A stretch of DNA of 64,000 nucleotides from Ceratothoa steindachneri (taxonomy: Eukaryota > Arthropoda > Malacostraca > Isopoda > Cymothoidae): assembly GCA_963969495.1 (NCBI GenBank), contig OZ018331.1, positions 148,224,387-148,288,386 on the forward strand, given 5' to 3'. The notes beneath the pieces were generated by a model that saw nothing but the letters and a program-made list of their open reading frames with translations, did not search any database and was not told the DNA's origin. Shown piece after piece: positions 1 to 9,616 of this stretch; within the stretch, counting starts at the first letter, position 1, and each line of letters starts with the position of its first letter. The translations under genes and the position numbers were made by a program.

Positions 1-735
1 CTTTGAAAACTTCAGTGACCTATCTATTACTACTACGCCTAAGTCTATCTCATCCTCAACTGAATTCAGCCAATACCCATCCATTTCATAGCTAAATTTC
101 CTATTATCCCTTCCCTATTTTCTTACTGTTAGATTTGTTATTGATTCTATAATAGCTAAAGAATTTCCTTAAATCTTTATTATTATTTTGAGCTAAATTA
201 ATTTCTGCCGCTCTTTTGCTCTTCTTAATGATCTTATTTAGCTCATTTCTGGTCGACTTATAATGACTTAAATTCTCAAAAGTACTTTCTCTCTGTAATC
301 TCTGGTATGGCCTTTTCTTCTCAGAAATTTTCCTAGCTATTTTCCGATTCCACCACAATGGCTTGCTACATTTCTTCCTAATAGACTTCATTGGAATACA
401 CTGCTCCTGGACTAGGTTTAATATAGTCTTAAAAGTGTCCCACATCTCATAAGTATTCTTCCCCCTGAATTCTATATCCCACCTAATCTGATTTCGCAAG
501 TTTCGTAATTTATCGTAATCTTCCCTATAAAAAAACTACCTTTCACTATTCCTAAGTTAAAACGAACCATCTGATGATCACTATTTCCCTATGCTTCCCC
601 GACAGTCAATTCCTGAACCAAGTGATCATCATTTGAAAGAACCAGATCTAATATATTGGCAACCCTTGTTGGTTTATTAACAAATTGAGTCAAAAAATTA
701 TCTTCAAAGCATTCTATAAACTTACAACTTGCTCT
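1..735 (-). pseudogene. CR1-like LINE relic: end of endonuclease plus EN-RT linker
   Basis: Read on the minus strand, about 735 down to 500 gives the end of an apurinic-type endonuclease: a TRVANILDLVLSND stretch followed, after a stop, by GNSDHQMVRF, the classic GNSDH motif of CR1-type endonucleases. The open stretch 499-104 continues as the basic linker that precedes RT in CR1 elements (KPLWWNRKIARKI, then YKSTRNELNKIIKKSKRAAE). The reading frame is broken by at least one stop and a frame change. The copy is cut off by the window edge on its RT side and stops near 735, where a hAT fragment begins. It is a dead fragment; the family is confident, the exact clade (CR1 versus close relatives) less so. 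Confidence 0.75.
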
Positions 736-993
736 ATCCCTTTCCTACCTTACCGATCTCCTTAAATTTCGTTAAATCAATAGCAACTGTTGAGCGATCA
801 TTTTCTGAAATTAAAAGAATTATTAAAAGTTACTTACGAAGTTCCCAAAGTGAATAGAAGCTTTCTAATCTTGCTGTTTTTTTAATTGAAAAAAACTCTC
901 AAAACACTTATGGAGAATCGAGAAAACTTTTATAACAAAGTAATTGAAGAATTTTGCAAGAAGATACGACGAGCAGAATTTATATATAAGTAG
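735..993 (+). pseudogene. hAT transposase C-terminal (dimerisation domain) relic
   Basis: Plus-strand translation gives SIATVERSFSEIKRIIKSYL followed by RSSQSE, a stop, then KLSNLAVFLIEK. This is the signature of the C-terminal hAT dimerisation region of ZBED/MYM-type transposases (T/S-x-x-ERSFS-x-hK-x-I-K-x-YLRS, then LsxLAhhxIE). A frame shift at about 905 leads to the usual tail, VIEEFCKKIRRAEF, and a stop at 991-993. Only the last 85 or so codons remain; the catalytic core is absent. It abuts the CR1 fragment on its left, so one of the two elements was cut by the other or by a deletion. Confidence 0.72.
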
Positions 994-1249
994 TGTTTCG
1001 CTATTACCTTAGGTAAGTTTGAATTTTTTAACGTTTTTCCAATATTTAAAAAAAATTCTGAACTATGAATAATTTTTTAAACTTTTACTTTTCCTTTGAT
1101 TACTAAACATGAAATTGAATAAAACTTTCCAAAAACGTGTCAAAAATGCTTATGAAATCTATTCTAACTTACTAAATTCTATATGTAACAAATATACAAA
1201 GTTTTTGTAGGAGCGATATATTTTCTCTGTATTTCATAAAATTGCATTC

Positions 1250-1640
1250 CTAAGCAAAAATGTCACCAGTCTCCACTGCTTTGCACCTATACACGCATGA
1301 TTCATATGGCCAAGGCAGGGGAAGTATTAGAACCGCAACAATGTCACGCGTGCCTTGACGCGGTCGCTATACCAACAAGCGCGCACCGACTCAGGGAGCC
1401 TGTCACGATCAAACGTGACGAAAAGTGTAGGGTGGGTCTCGCCTCCCCCCTTTTCTCATTACACGGTCGACCTTGACCGCTCCTAAGTCGGCTAGCTCTT
1501 CGGTGATGTCTTCCGAGGAGTATTCCATGTGTTTCGTCGCATAAACCAACACTTTCTCACGAAATTCATGTGAGAGTGCGGTGTCACCTTCACTGGCGAG
1601 CCAATGACTGTCTGAAGAGCACTAATAATGGCTGCCTCTG
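1250..1640 (-). pseudogene. LINE ORF1 (Jockey/I-type Gag-like protein) relic
   Basis: On the minus strand 1640-1420 reads KVLVYATKHMEYSSEDITEE, then LADLGAVKVDRVMRKG. After a frame shift it reads FDRDRLPESVRACWYSDRVK, ending in a degraded zinc-knuckle-like segment (GHMNHACIGAK). The 'F-D-R-x-x-L-P-x-S-V-R-A-x-W' block just before CCHC knuckles is typical of nucleic-acid-binding ORF1 proteins of arthropod Jockey- and I-type LINEs. The stretch is more GC-rich than its AT-rich surroundings, which helps to mark it as an insertion. Both ends are lost and I see no ORF2 next to it. Confidence 0.6.
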
Positions 1641-2437
1641 AAGAGTTCATAGCAATTTCTTCACTGAGGAGTTCTAAAACTGTTTGAAAGTGAGGAATTC
1701 AAATCTGCCTTATTTTTGTGAGTGTTCAAAATTTAGATTGGTAAATCTACGCTAGAAAAAAATCTCTTAAATTTCTCTTTGAAAACGACATTTATTAATT
1801 TTAGCTTCTCCTAATAACACTTAATGCTCTAGATATTTAGGTTCTCTCCATAAAACATAGCCAGGTAGTTATACAACATATCCTAGTAATCATAAAATTC
1901 AAATCTGCTTTAGTTTGGGGATTGCTTTAACATTTATCTTAGACAAGAGTTATTAATTTTAGCTTCTCAAAATGGCAGGTGATACTATAGGCAATTCATT
2001 TCTCTGCATAAAAGATATACCAATAATCATAAAACTTATCCTTGTAATCATAAAACATTAGAAAGTGATGACATCAGTAAAAATATAATTAAAAAGAGAT
2101 TCATCGTCTTGCTTTGATTCGTTATTGGATATCATCCACCTACTTGTTTCTTAGCCTCTGATATAACCCTCACGATTCTCATGTGTATACGCCTTGTCTG
2201 CTGCCTCTGTGACTTGTTTCAAACACCTCTCTATTGACTGAACATGATTGGAGCCACTGTGGAACTTGCATAGGCTTGTCAAGGAATTTCTTTACTTTCC
2301 CTGTAGTCGGTTTATATGTCAAATAAGGTTCGAATACTCAGACCAGTCTGTCAGCTCCAACAGTGAACAAGAATTATAATTAATATTGAAGCTTTAATGA
2401 TCGAAAATGGTTTTGGTGACTTCTGTTTTCGCCATAA
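1641..2437. other. AT-rich stretch with no recognisable gene
   Basis: No coding signal, tRNA or clear repeat was recognised. It contains two loosely similar segments (around 1680-1760 and 1885-1960, both with 'aattcaaatctgc' followed by 'agtt/ttag' text) that may be an old duplication. Confidence 0.4.
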
Positions 2438-2439
2438 TA

Positions 2440-3865
2440 CTGGGTGACCCCCCCCCCAAAAAAAAAACCCAACAAAAAAACAAAACAGAGAACCCATAAA
2501 AATTTTATTAAATGTTAAAAATTTCCAGTAAATTTCAAGAATTTTTCTGAACTTAAACTTCAGTCTGTATACGATCATTCCTCCAAGTTGCAGATATCTT
2601 GGTCGCTTTGCATAAAATTCATGTTCTTTCCAAAATATGCTCCAAATGGGCTCCGCGGCTTTGGAGGCAAACTTGCATACGGCGCGCAAATTTTTCAATT
2701 ACTCGAACACATTCCTCTTTAGGGATTTCCCTGATTTTTGCTGTGATTGTTACCTTCAGTTCACCAATTGTTTGAGAGTTGTTCTGGTACACATTATCCT
2801 TGATATACCCCCACAAAAAAAAAAAATCTGGAGGGTTCAAGTCCGGTGAATGCGGTGCCCACTCAACGTCACACTTCCTACTGATCCGTCTTTCGTGAAA
2901 TCGCTAAGCCAGGCTAGGGAGTCATTTGATGTGTATGTGTGTGTGTGTTGGAGGTGGGGGGCGTCTTACTGGAACCACTATTCATCTTGATCTATCCCTC
3001 TTCATCATCGCAGTGATGCCCAAAACTTCATCAGCACGGCCACATAACGTTCCGTATTCACCGTTCGAGTTCTCTCATTTTCGTCTTCGAACCAATATGG
3101 GCCGATGATGCCATTTTTAGAGATTGTTACCAATGCTGTGCAATTTGTCGAGTTTACCGGCCTCTGTAACACATCATTCGGTGTGGCTTAAGCCCAATAA
3201 ACATTATTTTTGCTGTTTACATGTCCTGCAGCAGAAAATGCGCTTCGTCAGAGAACCAAACATGATCCAAGAAGTCTGGATTGTCTTTGATTGTAACAAA
3301 AAATTCACACATGGTTACACGTTTTTCTATGTTCGCTTTGGTAATTTTTTGCTTTATTTGGATCTAGTAAGAATACAAATGAAGATCTGATTTAAGAACA
3401 CGCCTCAAAGACTTTGGAGAGATTCACAGCTCTTGAATGCGTCTTCGATGCGATTTCTTTGGAATCGGCCTCACTGAGTCCCGTACAGCATCAATGTTCC
3501 TTTCTGTCCTAGCACTTACCTTCCAACTAGAATAAATGTCCCTTAGACCTTTAGAATTAAGGTTTTGCACAGTTCCATGCTCTCTGAACTTCTGAACTCA
3601 GTCAAAATTTCTGTTTTTTGATGAAGCAGAACGACACCGAAACTTTAACCGAAAATTTGCTTGCACTGCAGTGTATGATTTGTTGGCGAAATAGGCCTCC
3701 ACGCAAAATGTCTTTTCCTTGGTTGACCAAGACAGGTTGGGGAAGAAAAGTGTTCTAATATTTCATGCACAGAGTCGACTTGTGACCTTGAACAAGGAGT
3801 AGAAAAATTAAAATTAACAGTTTCATTTAAAGATTTGTGGGTTCTGTTTTGGGGGGATCACCCGG
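2440..3865 (-). mobile_element. Tc1/mariner-superfamily transposon, decayed, with poly-C terminal inverted repeats
   Basis: The left end reads ctgggtgaccccccc and the right end, reverse-complemented, reads ccgggtgatccccccaaaac. Both ends are followed by 'agaaccca' and each is flanked by TA (2438-2439 and 3866-3867), as expected for a Tc1/mariner insertion. The minus-strand interior carries transposase pieces in order: DEAHF-like text near 3250, NGIIGPYWFEDENERTR with NTERYVAVLMKFW near 3110-2990, and SPDLNPPDFF then WGYIKDNVY near 2850-2780. Next comes the C-terminal part ending in RGAHLEHIL, with the longest open stretch at 2619-2840. The D in SPDLNP matches the second catalytic aspartate of these DDE enzymes. 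Frame shifts and stops make it non-functional. The poly-C tracts in the TIRs have diverged in length. Confidence 0.85.
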
Positions 3866-4189
3866 TAAATTAGCAGATAAATATATTTTCAAGTGAATGA
3901 TAATTTTTTTTTCGCTCGTAGAAGAAAGAACTCAAAAAACTTAGAAATTCAGTCTATTAAAACCTTTCACATTATCTTTTGGACCGGTTGGTATACCTTT
4001 TGAGCCACTTGCGCTGATATAAATGTTCCACTAAAGTTCATAGTTCTTAGCAGGTACTTGAGATCCATTGGGAACAATACAAATGAAAATAAAACAATTC
4101 CAAAAGGGGCCTCAGTCCCGATAAAATATACCTCATTCACCACAATGAGTTATAAAGTGAACTGTTAAATCCCTTTGGTACAGTTGTAA

Positions 4190-4653
4190 AATCTATCTTA
4201 GCGAAGGAATAAGGTCTTAAGTATTTCAAAGAGGCAGGTATAACACCAATTTCAAAAACGATGCATAAAGACTAATCCTGCAAATTATCACCCCATTTTT
4301 CTTACTTTGGTCGTTTGTAAATTCTCATAGTTCATTGGTAGAGATAGGATTGCAGGTATCTAGAGCTAAATAACTTAATAAATGGCATAACGCTGTTTCG
4401 ACGCTGACACTCATGCCTTATCAATATGGTCATTTTTTCCACGAAATTATCACAACATAGATGTAGTTAATCTTGATTTAAAAAAGGCTTATGACCCCAT
4501 TTAAAATAAAAAAATAATAAAGCTAAAGTCTCACGGAATAGGAGGCAGCTTACTAAAATGGTTTAAAGATGGCTGTAAAACTGTAGACAGAGAGTTATTT
4601 TAATGGAAATAGTTCACCATAGACATCATCAGGGATCTGTTATCGGTCCTTTG

Positions 4654-4657
<4 letters not shown>
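4190..4657 (+). pseudogene. CR1-like reverse transcriptase relic
   Basis: Plus-strand pieces line up in order with CR1-type RT: AGITPISK, then a decayed ANYHPIFLT, then VVNLDLKKAYDPI (motif A, with the KAYD aspartate), LKSHGIGGSLLKWFKDGCK, and [13 protein letters not shown] (the GVPQGSVLGPLLF block) ending directly in (TA)n. Several stops and frame changes are present. YADD and everything downstream is missing. Sequence from about 4080 may belong to the same element but is too decayed to read. Confidence 0.7.

Positions 4658-4746
<89 letters not shown>
4658..4746. repeat. (TA)n microsatellite
   Basis: About 44 uninterrupted TA dinucleotides, beginning within the codons for the 'FLIYI' part of the adjacent RT relic (tttttatata). 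Confidence 0.97.
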
Positions 4747-4750
<4 letters not shown>

Positions 4751-5149
4751 TTGCACCTTGCCAGGCGTATACAAAGTTTAATGATGAACAATAAGACTGC
4801 ATTTATTATTTCCATCCTGGTTGTTTATTTATTTGGTTCTGACGGCACGGATTGTAAGCCATTTTCAAGAAACCAAAATTAGATTCAAAACGTGCACAAA
4901 GTTTTGGCTTTGATCTTAATATGGTTATTATTAGTAATACAAATTGAAATTATCGAGCATTAGAAGGAAAACATTTGAATGAAAGAAGTTAAAAAGGATT
5001 TTTATCTGTTATCTTTAAACATCTATAGATCGTTTGGAGAAATATGAAAGCTTAATGTAACATAACGCAAGTTGAAGCGAATAAACTGTAAATAAATCGA
5101 AGGATTATAATGATTCTTACGATTTAGGTTAGTCCCCAACGTTGAACCT

Positions 5150-6178
5150 TGTAATTGTTGAATATTTTTATTTAAGAGCTTCACTTAAACGTCGCAATTA
5201 TTGAACATTTATGAGCTTTACTTAAACGTTGCAATTGTCGCACATTTAAGAGCTTCATTTAAACGTTGCAATTGTCAAACATTTAAGAGCTTCATTTACA
5301 CGTTGCAATTGTCGAATATTTAAGAGCTTTATTTAAACGTTGGAATTGTCGAACATTTAAGAGCTTTATTTAAACGTTGCAATTGTCTCACATTTAAGAG
5401 CTTCATTTAAACGTTGCAATTGTCGAACATCTAAGAGCTTTATTTAAACGTTGCAATTGTCGAACATTTAAGAGCTTCATTTAAACGTTGCAATTGTCGA
5501 ACATTTAAGAGCATCATTTAAACGTTGCAATTGTCGAACATTTAAGAGCTTCATTTAAATGATGCAATTGTCGAACATTTAAGAGCTCCATTTAAACGTT
5601 GCAATTGTCGAACATTTAAGAGCTTTATTTAAACGTTGCAAATGTCGAACATTTAAGAGCTTCATTTAAACGTTGCAATTGTCGAACATTTAAGAGCTTC
5701 ATTTAAACGTTGCAATTGTCGAACATTATGAGCTTCATTTAAACGTTGCAATTGTCGAACATTTAAGAGCTTCATTTAAACGTTGCAATTGTCGAACATT
5801 TAAGAGCTTTATTTAAACGTTGCAATTGTCGATATTGTCGAACATTTAAGAGCTTCATTTAAATGATGCATTTGTCGAACATTTAAGAGCTACATTTAAA
5901 CGTTGCAATTGTCGAACATTTAAGAGCCTTATTTACACGTTGCAATTGTCGAACATTTAAGAGCTTCATTTAAAAGTTGCAATTGTCGCACATTTAATAG
6001 CTTTATTCAAACGTTGCAATTGTCGACCATTTAAGAGCTTCATTTAAACGTTGCAATTGTCGAACATTTAAGAACTTCATTTAAACGTTGCAATTGTCGA
6101 ACATTTAAGAGCTTCATTTAAACCTTGCAATTGTCGCACATTTAAGAGCTTTATTTAAACGTTGCAATTATTGAACAT
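5150..6178. repeat. 37-bp minisatellite, about 28 copies
   Basis: Direct head-to-tail copies of a 37-bp unit, each starting atttaagagcttcatttaaa and ending with cgttgcaattgtcgaac. Neighbouring copies differ by single substitutions (ttcat/tttat, gcaatt/gcaaat, acg/atg) and one copy near 5830 has a 14-bp internal repetition. No unique spacers separate the units, so it is an ordinary tandem array. Confidence 0.97.
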
Positions 6179-6873
6179 ACGAGTATCTATAATTCTTCAT
6201 TAATTCTTTTGTTGTTAGCTTTCTGCTTTTGGAGACCTCACTTAAAAGTTGGAATAGAGTTTATTTTTGCGACCAACCGAGTTTTTTTTTGGGGGGGGGA
6301 GGGGTTGGCGCATACTATTTGGTCCAAAAATGGATCACGGGCATTTCGAGCCTATATGAATAAAGGAATGTTCACACGTTGTAAGCGTTGTCCTTCAGAC
6401 AATTCATGTGACACTCACACACCTAGGCATTAGTACACTCATCTTTAAACCGCTTACAACGAATTTGTAACAATTTAAATAATTCTTACAATTACACCAA
6501 AATATTAGGCAAATGTGATAACTGGAGCGAATTATTAAAATTAACCGATAGTTCTTCCTATTTACCAAGATTCACTGATAAAATTGATAAATATATCTGG
6601 AATAATCAAATTGAAAAATATATGTTAATTCAGGACGTTTAATATCTTCAGACGATTATAAGTTAATTTCAATAATTTTCTGATGTTTATAACATCTACC
6701 ATATTTGTAAGTAATCGTTAATTATTTAGTATTTATTACATTGGCACCAAATGATGCATTTTTCGATTCAAAATAGTGATTTAACCTTTACTCGGTCTAG
6801 TCTTTTTCTTTTTTCTTTTTTTTGACTGAACATGCCCGCGTTGGATTATTCTTTTTCATTTTTCCTATTTTCC
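6179..6873. other. AT-rich sequence without recognisable genes
   Basis: Contains a poly-T/poly-G run near 6280-6302 and otherwise AT-rich unique-looking sequence. I recognise no coding stretch. Confidence 0.4.
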
Positions 6874-6874
6874 A

Positions 6875-6875
<1 letters not shown>

Positions 6876-6950
<75 letters not shown>
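6876..6950. repeat. (TTA)n microsatellite
   Basis: About 25 uninterrupted TTA/ATT units. They translate to poly-Asn, poly-Ile or poly-Leu depending on frame, which explains the spurious open frames here. Confidence 0.97.
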
Positions 6951-6951
<1 letters not shown>

Positions 6952-7089
6952 TCGAACGCCAAGCCAAAGAAAAACAACCGATTAACAGATTTTGGATTTA
7001 TTGGTGGAGTTTGTGAAAGAATTTGAGTTTCATTCAAGGGAGTCGCATTAAAGGGTGCGGCGCCCCCTCCGCTCTCCAAGCCCACTTTG

Positions 7090-7325
7090 AAATGTAGGGT
7101 AAACTAACCAAACCTATACCAACCCCCCAAAATAACCTAACCAACCTAACAAAACTTAACCTAAACCAACCTTAATCACCTTAATATAACATAACACAAC
7201 TTATCATGGCTTAATCTGTCTTAACTAAACCTACCAACCCCCAATTAACAAAACCTATCCTTAAGAAAACATTAAACCTAACCTAAATTAACTCAACTTT
7301 ACAACCTAACATAATAAAACATGAC
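7090..7325. repeat. Degenerate CCTAA (telomere-like) repeat region
   Basis: The stretch is strongly C/A-biased on this strand and dense in AACCTAACC, CCTAA, AACTTAACC and similar words, i.e. degenerate copies of the arthropod telomeric pentamer. It is interstitial here, with no perfect long run. It could also be a C/A-rich low-complexity region that only resembles telomeric sequence. Confidence 0.55.
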
Positions 7326-7904
7326 CAAATCTACGTTTACCACAACATTGTATTAGTCAGGACAATTTATATGTTTACCACCTTTGCTCCAGCGTGGCTA
7401 ATGGTTATTTTCCATATTTTCCCCCTATTTTCGGTAGATGGCGATCTTTTCGTTACTCCCATAGAAAAGTTACCCCCATATACAGCGGTCCTAAATTGAG
7501 ACATTTGAAGCCTTCGGGAACAAATGAAGAAGAACAAAGGAACTCAAAATTATGAACGCCTCGACGGACGTAGCCTCTCAAAAGAATTGCCCATTAATGA
7601 TGAATATCATATCCACATCCGGTGTAGGAGCAAATGTCATGGATTGGGGATATCCATCCGCCTCGTTAAGGAATTCTCACTTCCGCCATGGAAGGAAAGT
7701 GTCACAAATTCGAGAAAATGGACCCCATTCACCAATGTCTCGTAAATGATCGATTGATGAATGATTTAGATGGGTATTGTATCCATATGCCCTATGGGCA
7801 CGAAAATAAGGTTCTAAACTAAACAATATCCTCAAAATACATAAGGGAGATTGACACGAAAAAAATTGTCTTCCCACTTTTAGTCGCGTGCACTATAAAT
7901 TACT

Positions 7905-8165
7905 ATGTCGGTCAGTAGGTCGACGGTCGGATGGTAACCCCTTTTACTTTTCAATGAGTTTTTCGGCACTAATATCGAAACTATTCGGCCAATTCTAACG
8001 AAATTTGAACCGATTATGTTGTTTTACATTCTCTTTCGAATAGTAGAATTATCAAGGTCCTTCGAAGGTTAGTCCAGAAATTATTAAAAGTTTGAAGGTC
8101 TTAGGGTCATATGGTCATCAGTCAGAATAATTGAGAACACGCGACTAGGTCTGGTGACCTTGTTC
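7905..8165. repeat. Dispersed repeat (copy 1), related to 45130-45620
   Basis: This block shares a run of text with 45130-45620: 'atcgaaactattcggcca', then 'aaatttgaa...ttatgttgtttt', 'acattctctttcgaat', 'attatcaaggtccttc' and 'aaggttagtc'. The order then ends with 'gaa(a)ttatt(g/a)aaagttt...gaag' and 'gagaacacgcgact/gagagcacgtgact' near the right edge. Here there is one internal unit; the other copy has three. No coding potential was seen. It is probably a non-autonomous element or satellite-derived repeat. Confidence 0.7.
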
Positions 8166-8243
8166 TTATGTCAATAATGCTAATAATATTAGCTATATAG
8201 TAAACAATGTTATTAATGATATTTAATTTACTCATGATTGAGT

Positions 8244-8247
<4 letters not shown>

Positions 8248-8303
<56 letters not shown>
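8248..8303. repeat. (AT)n microsatellite
   Basis: About 28 AT units immediately after a stretch of AT-rich sequence. Confidence 0.97.
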
Positions 8304-8305
<2 letters not shown>

Positions 8306-8392
8306 CTCATAGTTTAGATATCGTTTAAATACCCTATAAGAATGGCATTGACATGTCAACGGAAATGGAGGCAGAAAGATTAAAGGATCCCT

Positions 8393-8834
8393 GGAGATCA
8401 GCCACCCCGAAATCGACAACTGAAGATAAGCTCTCCTGCTATTTTCACCTGAAGATACGCCACTCCGAAAAAGACACCTAATGATAAGCCGCCCCGAAAT
8501 CTACAACTGAAGATAAGCTCTCCTGCTATTTTCACCTGAAGATACGCCACTCCGAAAAAGACACCCAATGATAAGCCGCCCTGAAATCTACAACTGAAGA
8601 TAAGCTCTCCTGCTATTTTCACCTAAAGATACGCCACTCCAAAAAAGACACCTAATGATAAGCCGCCCCGAAATCTACAACTGAAGATAAGCTCTCCTGC
8701 TATTTTCACCTGAAGATACGCCACTCCGAAAAAGACACCTAATGATAAGCCGCCCTGAAATCTACAACTGAAGATAAGCTACCCTACTATTTTCACCTAA
8801 AGATAAGCCACCCTGAAAAAGACACCTGATGATA
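8393..8834. repeat. Satellite array, left part (about 87-bp unit, 5 copies)
   Basis: Copies with starts about 87 bp apart (tgaagataag at 8421, 8508, 8595, 8682, 8769). Each contains 'ctgaagataagct', 'tattttcacctgaagata', 'cgccactccgaaaaagacac' and 'tgataagccgccc'. The same family in the same orientation resumes at 21875, after a 13-kb block of retrotransposons. Confidence 0.95.
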
Positions 8835-9616
8835 GAAGGCAGCAGAATTTCATTTTAAAAGTCGACGCTGAGAAGATCTCATTTTTGATAAAGGAGGAAA
8901 AGTCAGAGGCAAGGGAGGCTCAAAACGGCAATTTTTTTTTTTTTTTGCCTCATCAACCCTACGGGGAGAATCCGCTATAGGATTTTCAACCGGCACCAGG
9001 AAGACTTGATGTCGTGCTAACCCCCCCCCCTCCCTCTACGGAGTCGCGAAGCTGAAATGAACTGATCTGCCACTCATCTAGTCTCGCCACAACTATGTCG
9101 GTCCACTTTGATAGACATAATTGGGGACGTAAAGGAAAGCAGGTTTGAGGATTAGCCCACTGTGGAACTCTACGGAAGAGACCGCCCGGTTACGAGGCGA
9201 TGCTGAAAGCTTTGGGGAAGAGTTCGCTCTAATCTCTAAGGGTAGCTTCCGGCCAAGACCACAGGGGGACACACAACCGTCCCTGTGTAAGTTGGAAACA
9301 GCATCGATATCCAAACCCCAGATGGGGCGGCACCCCGGGTGGTGGTAGTTGATTCTATCACCACCCATCATCAAGTCCGCCACTCATCACCCATCTGAGG
9401 GGCCTCGCCCGGGTCCACCCTCCATCATTCATCCCCCCCATTTGGCAGTTAAGTTCACGTAAGCTTAGAGACGAAGTAGAGGGAGCTCCCAAATAAATCA
9501 ATACAGAAGACCACGAAGAAGAAGAGGTGTACCGTACTGAACAACAGCAAATTCCCCACAACGAGAGCATCTGCTACACCCAATTAACAGCGCTGAGGGG
9601 CCACTCTCAAGAAGAG
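8835..9616 (+). other. Leader / 5' UTR region of non-LTR element A
   Basis: Between the satellite and the first ATG of element A's ORF1 lies about 780 bp of mixed composition, including a T14 tract (8933-8946) and C-rich tracts (9020-9030). The part nearest ORF1 (from roughly 9060) is GC-richer and coding-like in composition, as is common for LINE 5' UTRs. I could not fix the exact 5' end of the element or a target-site duplication. Confidence 0.45.

Noticed and set aside
4603..4794. Open stretches of Ile-Tyr repeats over (AT)n tracts here and at 8122-8310, 46164-46412 and 51296-51594
   Set aside because: They are translations of AT microsatellites with no other coding support.
5150..6178. 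CRISPR-like regular repeats
   Set aside because: The 37-bp units are contiguous with no unique spacers, and the sequence is eukaryotic; it is a minisatellite.
6822..7085. Poly-Ile, poly-Leu and poly-Asn open frames
   Set aside because: They are translations of the (TTA)n microsatellite in three frames.
9527..9616. Upstream GTG start for element A ORF1
   Set aside because: Alignment with the element B ORF1 start favours the ATG at 9617; the added 30 residues have no counterpart in B.
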